A DNA stretch of 64,000 bases from Bradyrhizobium sp. CCBAU 51627 (GTDB lineage: Bacteria > Pseudomonadota > Alphaproteobacteria > Rhizobiales > Xanthobacteraceae), in contig NZ_LBJG01000091.1 of assembly GCF_028128765.1 (NCBI RefSeq), positions 62,001 to 126,000 on the forward strand. Direction: 5' to 3'. How positions within the stretch are numbered: position 1 is the first letter of the stretch; each line of letters opens with the position of its first letter. The translations under genes and the position numbers were made by a program. Shown here piece by piece: positions 48,726 through 56,832 of the stretch. A model generated the notes under the pieces. The model saw only the letters and a program-made list of their open reading frames with translations. It did no database searches and was not told the DNA's origin.

Positions 48726-48741
48726 TGGCACGTCGATTGCT
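48726..48741 (+). promoter_or_regulatory. RpoN (sigma-54) promoter upstream of the GlcD-like gene
   Basis: TGGCACGTCGATTGCT is a full match to TGGCACG-N4-TTGCW. It lies 210 bases upstream of the oxidase start, same strand. Near-miss activator sites (TGT-N10-ACG at about 48567, TGT-N10-AAA near 48523) occur upstream, but no exact NifA site. Confidence 0.65.
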
Positions 48742-48919
48742 AGTGGGGAAGACACGGCAGCCCGAGAGCAGCGAGGTTCTTCCGCGTTGTCGATGAAGTT
48801 TGCTAGATCGGTACAAATGCGCGGAGAAGATTTAGGGTTCACGACAAACATCAATAAGGGTTGCTGAGAACCTCGCCCGGCAAGGCAACGAGAACGCTGC
48901 ATCGTTCTAACAAGGGGAC

Positions 48920-48954
48920 ATGCCATCATGACTAAATCGAGTGAGGGGAGATGA
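48920..48954 (+). CDS. Two overlapping mini-ORFs leading into the oxidase gene
   Basis: ATG 48920 opens M-P-S-stop; its stop overlaps ATG 48928 (ATGA), which opens M-T-K-S-S-E-G-R-stop; that stop overlaps the ATG of the oxidase gene at 48951 (ATGA again). AAGGGGA lies upstream of the first ATG, and GAGGGGAG, inside the second mini-ORF, is too close to be ideal for the main gene. This suggests coupled re-initiation. Confidence 0.4.
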
Positions 48955-50345
48955 CCGACAACTTCATCGACCGACTATGCAAGGCGCTCCGCAACGGTTC
49001 GGTGCTGACTGGAACGGACATTGACGCTCGCTATTACCATGATTTGGCCGGTAGACCGGTCGCGCAGCCGCGAGCAGTCGTCCGACCTAGGACGACGGAG
49101 GATGTCTCGGCGTTGCTTCGGTTCTGTCACCGCGAAAAAGTGCCGGTGACGACGCAGGGCGGCATGACTGGGCTAGTGCGCGGCGCCCTGCCGAATCCGA
49201 ATGAAATCGTGCTGTCGATGGAACTTATGAATGCGGTCGAGGAGGTGGACACCTCGTCAGGCGCAGCCGTGGCGCAGGCCGGCACGCCGCTGCAAAAGAT
49301 ACAGGAACGGGTCGAGCAGGAAGGTTACATGTTCCCGCTCGATCTCGGCGCGCGCGGTAGCTGTACTATCGGCGGCAACATCTCGACAAATGCCGGCGGC
49401 AATCGCGTGATTCGGTACGGCATGACCCGTGACTTGATCCTCGGCCTCGAAGTCGTTACCGCCGATGGCATGGTGCTGCAGGGATTGCGCAAATACATCA
49501 AGAACAATACTGGCATCGACCTGAAGCAGCTTTTCATCGGCAGCGAGGGGGTTCTCGGCGTGGTGACGCGAGCAGCCTTGCGCATCTTTCCTGCTCCTAG
49601 GGAGCGGCAAGTGGCGCTTTGCGCCCTTCCCTCTTTTGCGCGAGTCATCTCGATCTTGGGGATGGCGCGAAAACTTCTGGGCGGAGAACTGACGGCATTT
49701 GAGGTGATGTGGAACGAGTACTATCGCCTCGCGCTCGAGCGTGTGAACGGTGTGGTTCGGCCGCTGCCGGTCCATTATCCCTTCTATGTCTTGGTCGAGG
49801 CCTCTGGGGACGATATCGATCGTATCCATGCCGATCTGGACAAGCTGCTCGATACGGCAATGCGCGCGAACATGATCCTTGACGCGACGCTCTCGACGTC
49901 GAATGCATCAGCAGAAGCGATATGGCGTATTCGCGATTGCAGCTTAGAACTTGCCCGGACGTTTCCTTATTCCGCACGTATCGCTCTCGACGTCAGTATC
50001 GCCATCGACCGGATGGATCAGTATGTGAAGACAGTTGTCGCGCGTATTAAGGAGATCGACCCCGGCGCTTTCGCGATCGTCATGGGTCACGCCGGCGATG
50101 GTAACCTGCATATCGAGCTACATCACGAGCACACGCCCGACAGGAGGTACGAAATAGAGAGGCTTGCTTATCACATCACCGGCGAATTCGGCGGATCGAT
50201 CTCAGCCGAACACGGCATCGGCATAGTTAAGCGACCGTATCTGAAGATGAGTAGGACATCAGAGGAAATCGAAGCGATGCGTACGCTCAAGCGAGCGCTT
50301 GATCCGAACAACATCCTGAACCCGGGACGAATTTTCACGATGTGA
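48951..50345 (+). CDS. FAD-binding oxidase (GlcD / D-2-hydroxyacid dehydrogenase type)
   Basis: A 464-residue flavoprotein of the FAD_binding_4 / FAD-oxidase_C family (glycolate oxidase subunit GlcD, D-lactate and D-2-hydroxyglutarate dehydrogenases). The FAD domain (about 40-220) has RPRTTEDVSALLRFC, TQGGMTGLVRGALP, GTIGGN-like CTIGGNISTNAGGNRVIRYG and IGSEGVLGVVT. The C-terminal cap (about 225-460) ends with MGHAGDGNLHIELHHEH and SAEHGIGIVKRPYL, holding the metal/substrate His residues. No GlcE or GlcF genes follow, so it probably acts alone like a D-2-hydroxyglutarate or D-lactate dehydrogenase. An RpoN-type promoter lies 210 bases upstream. Confidence 0.9.
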   Translation: MTDNFIDRLCKALRNGSVLTGTDIDARYYHDLAGRPVAQPRAVVRPRTTEDVSALLRFCHREKVPVTTQGGMTGLVRGALPNPNEIVLSMELMNAVEEVDTSSGAAVAQAGTPLQKIQERVEQEGYMFPLDLGARGSCTIGGNISTNAGGNRVIRYGMTRDLILGLEVVTADGMVLQGLRKYIKNNTGIDLKQLFIGSEGVLGVVTRAALRIFPAPRERQVALCALPSFARVISILGMARKLLGGELTAFEVMWNEYYRLALERVNGVVRPLPVHYPFYVLVEASGDDIDRIHADLDKLLDTAMRANMILDATLSTSNASAEAIWRIRDCSLELARTFPYSARIALDVSIAIDRMDQYVKTVVARIKEIDPGAFAIVMGHAGDGNLHIELHHEHTPDRRYEIERLAYHITGEFGGSISAEHGIGIVKRPYLKMSRTSEEIEAMRTLKRALDPNNILNPGRIFTM

Positions 50346-50559
50346 CAGGATGCGAGCACCGCGCGGGCCATCTCGGTCGAAACGGTCGAACGCGCGAGAG
50401 GCCTCGGCAAGTGGAGGCCCAACACCGTGTCATTGCCCTGCCCCCTTGCGGTGTACAGGTTGCACCGGCAGCCATGAGATCGCCCCGAGATGCAAGCGCT
50501 CGAACTGGTCGCGTTACCAATGCGATACGAAGCCCGCCTCTCACCATTTGGCGCGGAAA

Positions 50560-50845
50560 GAGTTATCCCTGATCGACGCAGGCAATGCGCAAATAATTCA
50601 GGAATTTGAAACTGCTAACCGTGCCATTCCGCTTTCGTGGCACCCTTGCGCGATGTGGCGGCTGCTCGCGACGGGCTACAGCAAATTCTCAATTGTTGTT
50701 CGCAAGAGTGTGCAGTTGCGGCTGGCGAGCACGGCTCAATCAAGATTATCGATTGATCCTGCAAGCACTGCGATCGCGCGACGTCGATCAGGCTTGTAAC
50801 CTGCTCGCGCGCCACGTTCAACTGATCGAGCGGCCAACCTCTTGA
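50560..50845 (+). pseudogene. Possible GntR-family regulator C-terminal remnant
   Basis: Two forward frames in succession read IDAGNAQIIQEFETANRAIP and, further on, NQDYRLILQALRSRDVDQACNLLARHV (split over a shift). The second resembles the last helices of the FCD ligand-binding domain of FadR/GntR regulators (HRAILDALRARDADAA...). The DNA-binding part is missing. Weak assignment. Confidence 0.35.
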
Positions 50846-51829
50846 CGGGAATGAAACTGGTGAGTTCCCTTGCATGCCTCGAGGCCATGTTAGGCGTCGA
50901 AGGACCTCTTGCGGCGCAAGGCTCTGGCACCAACCACGGCCATAGGCAGAGGCCGTTCAAGTAGAGCTTCGATCCAGCCGCCTCCGGGTCGGGAGCGCAC
51001 CTTTGTTTAACAGACGACGTTACGCCGCTTCGATGACAAGGCGGTGCCCGATAGAATGCGCACGGCCTGTTATGTGACCGAACCGCTCCTCCCGGCAGTA
51101 GACTTCTGCTTGGCCGTCGTGCCATGCCAGGCCTCACCCGGCACTAAACATGGTTGGATTTGCCACGGTCGCAGCGAGAGCCGGAGCCGCTATGGACTAA
51201 TGCCGGGAATGGAGCAAAGAAACTTCGCCATCGAATTCATCCTGAGGATCCGAGCCAGCTCTCGCGCGGTGGCATCCACCTTCCGTGCCGGTCCCGCAGT
51301 TGATTCACAAGAAAAGCCGGCACCATACGGGCATTGGCTGGTAGCCTCAGCCCATCATAATCCAGCAAGGCCACCGCCCCCCTTGCCGCCCCTGTTCAAC
51401 CGAGAATGCGAACTCAGCAAAATGAGCTCGGATAGCGCAAAGCGTCATGGTTCTCTGTCGCACCAGCAGCCCTCTTGCTATTGACGCATCACGACGCTTG
51501 GTTTGAGGCGAGGCTAATACTACACGTCCAGCGTCACGGGGGCTGCCGGACTCACTCCTGCGAACGCTGCATGAATCGCCATCGGTCCAAACGGCAAACC
51601 CGGGAACGAGGCCGGCTGAGGTACGGGACCTGGCTCGTGAACAACAAATACGAGCTGACTAGCTGATCGAGAAGCCCCTGCGCTAGTCAAGGACCCGCGG
51701 ATCACCAGGCGCGCTCTCGTGCCTCAATCTGCACCAAAATGGATCAGGCGTGACCCAGCTTCGCACGATCAATGATGAACTTCCGAAACTAGGCGGCCCT
51801 GGCCGCCTGCGGCTTTGACCTAGTGCGCA
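50846..51829. other. Gene-poor stretch
   Basis: About 980 bases without a recognisable gene. A forward frame at 51044-51484 (146 codons) shows no family features. Confidence 0.35.
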
Positions 51830-52259
51830 CCACGCTTGGGGGGGACCAGCGACCGGCAGGTCACCGTTGGTAGCGATCCGCCTCTCCACGCGATGTCGAC
51901 CGCTGGATTCTCCGGCCGCGTAGCGCTCGGTCGCAGGGTTATCCCAGATTACAACGCCGGCCGACTTCCAGCTCCAGCTCACGGTATTTTCCGCCGCCGT
52001 GAGGTAGGATCGAAGCCGATTGAACAGCTTCTGGCTGGCATATTTCTCCAGGCCAACGAAGTTCTGCACAGAATGTCCGAGCACCAGCAAGCGCTCGCCC
52101 GTCTCGGGATAGATGCGCACAACTGGACACGCAGTATCGTAGATTGTTCCGGTGAGGACATCATCAAATTGCTGCGTGTCCGTCTCGATGGCGTGCCTGG
52201 GTCACGGTGCGATCATAGGCGCTGCAGTGCGCATTATCCATGGTCGTCACGTTGCTCAT
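51830..52259 (-). pseudogene. TauD/TfdA-type dioxygenase remnant (C-terminal half)
   Basis: Reverse-strand pieces read NVTTMDNAHCSAYD (worn GGDTxFAxMYxAYE), then after a shift DTACPVVRIYPETGERLLVLG, NFVGLEKYASQKLFNRL, VSWSWKSAGVVIWDNPATERY and RHRVERRIATNGDLPV. This is the C-terminal half of Fe(II)/2-oxoglutarate taurine or alkylsulfonate dioxygenases, with the distal His/Arg region kept. The N-terminal half with the HxD iron motif is absent and a frameshift lies near 52180. Non-functional. Confidence 0.7.
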
Positions 52260-52483
52260 GATCATGCTCTCACTATCGCAATGCCAAAAAGAAAGCTGCG
52301 CAATACTTGAGAAAACCATCCGAGTAGAATCGTCAACCCCTTACGAAGACAGCGCCTTTCTGTTGCAGCTCCCGATGCCAAAGAGTGGGAGATCGAACGC
52401 AAAGATCTCATCCTATGCGCGATCATGCCATGCCAGCAGAAGAATTGGCTGCACAGAATGGATCTATGCCATCGCCCGAGAGC
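52260..52483. other. Short intergenic stretch
   Basis: Between the dioxygenase remnant and the stop of the fseA-like gene; nothing seen. Confidence 0.4.
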
Positions 52484-53264
52484 TCATGTACTGTCATCCC
52501 TGCCTCTGCCTTTGTCGAGCAATGCGCGGCCGCGAAACCGCATGAGGCGCCGTCCCAGCTCAACAAGTCGAATGGTCCGGCTGCGCAGGTCATCTGTTTT
52601 CCATCCCCGCTTAGCAATACGATGGCTTCCAAATAGGCCTTGCGCGATTTGGCGATAGCTATTTCCTTCCTGCCATCCATCCAGTGCGCGCAGCGCGAGG
52701 ATCAGCCGCCGCTGCTTCAAAGCCGGCAAAGCAAGAGGAGGCGTGCCGAGCGGCCGACGTTCAAGCGCTAGCCAAAGTCGACGCGCGGCCTGCACGCGAA
52801 GCTCGAGATTAGCGTCGAGTGGCAGATCGAGGATGACAGCATATCCGCTCGCCGGAAGCTCGCTCAGGAAAAGGCGATGCTTCGTGCCGCCGAGCGGCAC
52901 GAAGGCATGCCATCCGTCCGGCGCGCGACGAAGCTCGCTGGCCGGCAGATTGGCGACGTCGAGCTGATAGCTCTTCGGCGCCATACAGTTGGCCGCCCGC
53001 ACAGGCAGTACGGTCGACAACACCTCGGGTGCCCAGAAGAGTGCTTGTTTGTCGAACGTTTTTTGCGGATCAGCTGGAAAACGAGAGCCCCCACTTCCGC
53101 CGGAACTGGCCCGCCGCTGCGCTTGAACGTTCGCGGCGAGGTAACCGCCTATAATCCTCTTGGTAGTCGCGATCTCGGCGCAGCCACTCCCAGGCCAGGT
53201 CGGACCCTTCTGCGCTCTTGAGGCCGCTGTATGCCTCCTCAGATCTCCAGTCAGTATTGGGCAT
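52484..53264 (-). CDS. fseA: FseA-like ICE excision activator, DUF6499 and DUF2285 halves joined by a +1 frameshift
   Basis: The first frame starts at ATG 53262-53264: MPNTDWRSEEAYSGLKSAEG, then DLAWEWLRRDRDYQEDYRRL (the DUF6499 pattern), and FRRKWGLSF before a TGA at 53070-53072. In the +1 frame the protein continues at once: PADPQKTFDKQALFWAPEVL, a middle section, then ILALRALDGWQEGNSYRQIAQ, LFGSHRIAKRGWKTDDLRSR and IRLVELGRRLMRF, the DUF2285 helix-turn-helix. The fused product would have about 259 residues. In ICEMlSymR7A of Mesorhizobium, msi172 and msi171 are joined by programmed +1 frameshifting into FseA, which activates rdfS and so excision. The break here lies at the same domain junction (WGL-x-F / PADP), so I call it a recoded gene rather than a pseudogene. 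Neighbours: a qseM-like gene and a small XRE regulator. Confidence 0.75.
53076..53081 (-). other. Probable +1 recoding site TTTTCC in the fseA-like gene
   Basis: In the first frame the reading is TCG TTT TCC AGC TGA. Skipping one T gives TTT CCA GCT GAT and the conserved F-P-A-D-P junction. The stop codon follows two codons after the slip point. The site is at the end of the DUF6499 half. Confidence 0.6.
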
Positions 53265-53427
53265 CTCTCCATTTCCCGCATGATCTTCACACGCGGTGAT
53301 GCAGCCGGTGATTGTGGCGCTTTACGGCTGCATTCGTACCGTGCGCCCGCTTTGCATGCACTTAATCGATGCCGCGATCATCTTTTGCGATTGCTAGGAA
53401 TTCTGTCGATCCTGCTACCCGCCCTGT

Positions 53428-53698
53428 TCATTCCTTGGGCCAACCACCTTGGAGCAGATCACGATAGCCGTGGCTCGCTAGCCACTTGGCCCGAGCCAGA
53501 TGACTTTCGAAGGTGCGTCGCGCGGCCCGGTTCAAGGGTCGCGTCAAGCCCCAGCCCAATGCACGCGATTTCGCGCCAATCTGCCTTGTCAGCGTCGGCA
53601 TCGAGAAGTCGCATATAGGTGATCGCGTGCTCCTTGTCATATGACGTGAGCTCGTGCGCGCTCGGCGCCAAATCTGCGATCTTTGGATCGGCCGGCAC
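53428..53698 (-). pseudogene. qseM: QseM-like antiactivator (small DUF2285-type protein), frameshifted
   Basis: From a GTG start at 53696-53698 behind AGGAGC, the frame reads MPADPKIADLAPS, HELTSYDKEHAITYMRLLDA and DKADWREIACIGLGLDATLEPGRA, then leaves the family pattern. The expected end, RRTFESHLARAKWLASHGYRD and LLQGG, continues in the neighbouring frame to a stop at 53428. Re-adding two bases in the GCGCG tract near 53515-53526 restores GRARRTFESHL exactly, so a two-base loss in a GC repeat is the simplest explanation. In ICEMlSymR7A, QseM binds and silences TraR and FseA. If this copy is dead, the brake on excision would be missing. It lies 160 bases upstream of the fseA-like gene, same strand. 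Confidence 0.7.
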
Positions 53699-54315
53699 TG
53701 CCTGAAGCTCCTATCAATTTGAAAGATCTATCGAAATCGATCATAACGAACTTGGGGCCAGTCTGGTACCGCTCGAATCATCGCGGCCCCAAGCCGTTTT
53801 CGGCCAACGTCGTAACGGCGACCGCATATCGGCTCAAATAACTTGGCGACTCCCCTCTGGGCATTTGCTCTTCCATCGGCGCTGGATCTACTCGCAGTCC
53901 ATATCGCGACTGATCGCAGATTTGCCACACAGCGTAGGCTCTTCACCCTCCTTGGAACCGAATGGACGTCCGTCGTTTTCCCGCGCGCTGGTGAAAGGCC
54001 ACGCCTAAAGGCAGCCAAGTGGAGAGACTCGTTCACTTTTCGAGCTCCAGCTGACGGCCACCCTAGTTGGTCGCGGCGCGCGGAAAAAGCCGTAGTACCT
54101 CTGCGGCCATTTTGCTCTCCCAGCGAGAGCTCGCGCCGTGAGCGCGCCTGATGGGTCGACGGCATTCGAAAACCACAACCTCCACGACATCTGCGGCTGA
54201 CGGTGCCCTGCTTCCTGGAAGCAACAGGGAGAGTCAAATGCCTGGGTGTGAGCTTACCGTAATAGTGTGGCTATAACCTGTGTTTTTATGACCGTCGGAA
54301 TGGCTGCTTTCGCGC
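53699..54315. other. Region between qseM-like and XRE genes
   Basis: In known ICEs qseM and qseC are divergent and close together; here 617 bases separate them. A reverse open frame of 169 codons (53728-54237) and a forward one (53843-54151) overlap, and neither has recognisable features. Operator sites for the XRE protein are expected but I could not define one. Confidence 0.35.
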
Positions 54316-54597
54316 ATGAACGCTCGTGCGCTTGTGGCCTGGAATGTGCGCCGGATTCGCGTAGAACGCGGCATTCCGCAAGACCAATTGGCCTATGATG
54401 CCGGGATCGACCGCTCACACATGGGCCGCATTGAGCAGAAGAAAGAGAACCCCACCATTGATCTTTTGGACCGTATCGCCGCGACTTTGGGTATTCACTT
54501 GTCCGAATTGTTCGCTGAGCCGGCCAGGGGTGCAGTGCCCCCCAAGCCAATGTCTAGAGGACGCAAGCCCGCCCGCCAGTGCCGGAATAGGAAGTAA
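54316..54597 (+). CDS. Small XRE-family helix-turn-helix regulator (QseC-like)
   Basis: A 93-residue protein, nearly all one Cro/C1-type helix-turn-helix domain: AWNVRRIRVERGIPQDQLAYDAGI, DRSHMGRIEQKKENPTIDLLDRIA and ATLGIHLSELFAEP (about residues 8-72), with a basic Pro-rich tail (PKPMSRGRKPARQ). This family is common on rhizobial islands beside the small DUF2285-type genes. Position and orientation, divergent from the qseM-like gene, match qseC of ICEMlSymR7A, which represses and activates qseM through operators between the genes. The ribosome site is weak. Identity with QseC is an inference. Confidence 0.8.
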   Translation: MNARALVAWNVRRIRVERGIPQDQLAYDAGIDRSHMGRIEQKKENPTIDLLDRIAATLGIHLSELFAEPARGAVPPKPMSRGRKPARQCRNRK

Positions 54598-54776
54598 CTG
54601 TTCCAGATAGCCATGTTTGTAGCTAACCCAGGGCGCAGACGAGCCGGAGCGGCCTCACGTGCCCGCTTCGAACCTGCGGCGGCGATTCCGACCTCCGGCT
54701 CCAGCTATGCCGCATCAGTACGGTTCCGCTTAAACAACGCTCAGCGCGGTCTGCCTCCAAGTAGCCAAAGCATGGC

Positions 54777-56120
54777 TTAGGCTGCTCGCGTAAACTGATT
54801 GTGTGGCCGCTTGAGCCCGAGGTTTTCTCTAAGAGTCCGACCGGAGCTTCTCGACCTAAACTTACCGCGTCGGCGCAATTCAGGAACGACGAGCTCCACA
54901 AAATCCTTGAGCCCGCTCGGAACGATAGCGGGAATGAGGTTGAACCCATCAGCCGCATATTGATCGAAGGCATTGATCATGATATCGGCGATCTCATTAG
55001 GCGTCCCGACCGCCATTAGATGTCCGCGCGAATCTGATATTGAGCGGATCAGCTGTCTCCAGGTCATTCCTCGGCGCGCAGCTAGCTCGAGGAGCACTTT
55101 CTGGCGGCTCTGAATGAAATTCGTCTCCGGCAAAGTGGCCGGAACTAACGAGTCTAAATTGATCGCGCGCAGGTCGGTGACGAACCCCAGCCACCGATCT
55201 GCCGTCTCCGTCATGACGTCTGTATGTGTATAGGACTGCAGTTTCTTAAGCTTATCGGAGGCCTCCTGCTTGGTCCTCCCAACAATCGGGACAATGCCCG
55301 GCATCACCAATATCTGATCGTCCTCCCGCCCCAGCCCGCGAGCCTTTTCCTTTAGATCTGCGTAGTACTGCTTACCGCTTTCAAGCAAAGGCTGGGCGGT
55401 GAACACAACTTCGGCAAATTCTGCAGCGAATCTGACTCCGGCCTCGGATGAGCCAGCCTGGACGAGTACAGGGTAGCCTTGGGGCGGCCGTGCGATATTC
55501 AGTGGGCCTCTGACCGAAAAATAGGTCCCACGGTGGTTCAGAACGTGCAGCTTCGTCGTGTCGGCGAAGATCCCACCTTGCTTGTCACGAACGAAGGCGT
55601 CGTCCTCCCATGTATCCCAAAGCCCCTTCATGACGCCAACGAACTCTCTAGCTCGCTCATATCGCGCGTCATGCTCTGGAATCTCCGCATCGCCAAAATT
55701 CGCCCCTTCGAACTTATTTCCGGAGGTGACGATATTCCAAGCCGCACGTCCGTGCGAGAGATGGTCAAGGGATGCGATCATACGTGCGAGATGATAAGGC
55801 TGGTGATACGTCGTGGTCGCTGTTGCAACAAACCCGATACTCTTTGCTTTCGATGAGAGAGCGGACAACAGCGTGATCGGCTCAAACGTATCATTTCGGC
55901 CTGCACGCGCTATGTTTGCATTGTCACGTTCGACGACACTTGGGCTATCTGGAAGAAACACGAAGTGAAATGCCGCGCCTTCGGCAAGCGCCGCAAGGTG
56001 CGCATAATGGTCGATCTCGACTCCGCCAGTCACCGGCACGCTTGGATCGCGCCAAGCGCCCTCGATGTATCCAGCCTGTAAGACGTATAGTCCGAGCGCC
56101 ATTTGACCATTACGCGCCAT
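54777..56120 (-). CDS. Flavin-dependent monooxygenase, NtaA/SnaA/DszA type (LLM class)
   Basis: A 447-residue member of the FMNH2-dependent, bacterial-luciferase-like family that oxidises nitrilotriacetate, dibenzothiophene sulfone, EDTA and similar compounds. The ATG at 56118-56120 follows AGAGGAG; a TTG six codons earlier is less likely. Motifs: GYIEGAWRDPSVPVTGGVEIDHYAHLAALA at the start (in pieces), FLPDSPSV, FEPITLLSALSSKAKSIGFVAT, YHLARMIASLDHLSHGRAAWNIVTS, YPVLVQAGSSEAGVRFAAEFAEVVFT. It needs a separate flavin reductase, and none is in the window. It stands alone on the reverse strand next to the CoA-transferase gene. The substrate is unknown. Confidence 0.9.
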   Translation of the reverse strand: MARNGQMALGLYVLQAGYIEGAWRDPSVPVTGGVEIDHYAHLAALAEGAAFHFVFLPDSPSVVERDNANIARAGRNDTFEPITLLSALSSKAKSIGFVATATTTYHQPYHLARMIASLDHLSHGRAAWNIVTSGNKFEGANFGDAEIPEHDARYERAREFVGVMKGLWDTWEDDAFVRDKQGGIFADTTKLHVLNHRGTYFSVRGPLNIARPPQGYPVLVQAGSSEAGVRFAAEFAEVVFTAQPLLESGKQYYADLKEKARGLGREDDQILVMPGIVPIVGRTKQEASDKLKKLQSYTHTDVMTETADRWLGFVTDLRAINLDSLVPATLPETNFIQSRQKVLLELAARRGMTWRQLIRSISDSRGHLMAVGTPNEIADIMINAFDQYAADGFNLIPAIVPSGLKDFVELVVPELRRRGKFRSRSSGRTLRENLGLKRPHNQFTRAA

Positions 56121-56832
56121 GCCGTACTCCTCTCTCAAACGCTTCTTATGTTAGAGTGACCGGGCCATCGGTCGAAAACCCACATTCTACGACCTAAACA
56201 CCGCGCCATGTTCTTTCAGAGCAGCAGGCGGCAACAAAGAAGCCGAAGGCTCCGCTCGGAACAGATTAACAAGGCGCTGTGGAAGCGCTATTCCTTCAGC
56301 TTAGCTTACGCGCGAAGCTATTTTGCAGCAGTCTCGCTCTTTTGCAGCAGACGTCGAAAGTATGAATGACACGGGTACATATCCGGAGCAACAGCGAGCC
56401 CTGGTAGTTGACTTCAGTGCCACCTTCATCTCGTTACGGCCTTGCCCCCGATTAACTGCCGACTTCCAGCCGTTCGTTCTTACCAGTGTCGTTGCCGGGC
56501 AGAGGGTCGTGCGATCGGTGCGGTTCGAGTTCGTGGACGACAAAGAAGTCATTTGCACTGTAGACCAGCCAGCTGATCCAGTCAGGACGACTGGCGATCT
56601 TTGAGCCCGCTCCTCAGGCCAAGGTGGCAGTCGTTTCGCGCCAACGCATGCGGATCATATTCTATCTAGCGCATGGGCTCGAACCGACGCCAATGACTCA
56701 AATGCAAGTGCAATCGCGCTGCTATCAGACAATCCAGTCCTCCCTTGAGCTGGCAAATTCTGTTACATCTGCGACTGCGTAAGCATACACTTTGTCCTCA
56801 AGCCCCCCTGAGAGCCCCACGTAAACGCGAGG
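56121..56832. other. Intergenic region with one small unassigned frame
   Basis: About 710 bases. A forward frame at 56323-56604 (93 codons) has a protein-like end (QRVVRSVRFEFVDDKEVICTVDQPADP) but is not recognised and lacks a ribosome site. A weak RpoN-like element near 56231-56245 was not accepted. Confidence 0.35.

Noticed and set aside
54030..54065. Possible tts-box (TtsI site): GTCAGC...TCGAAA on the reverse strand
   Set aside because: The distance between the halves is three bases too long and no secretion gene follows.
56231..56245. RpoN-like element CGGCTTCTTTGTTGC on the reverse strand before the flavin monooxygenase
   Set aside because: Spacing is right but three consensus positions fail and no activator site was found.
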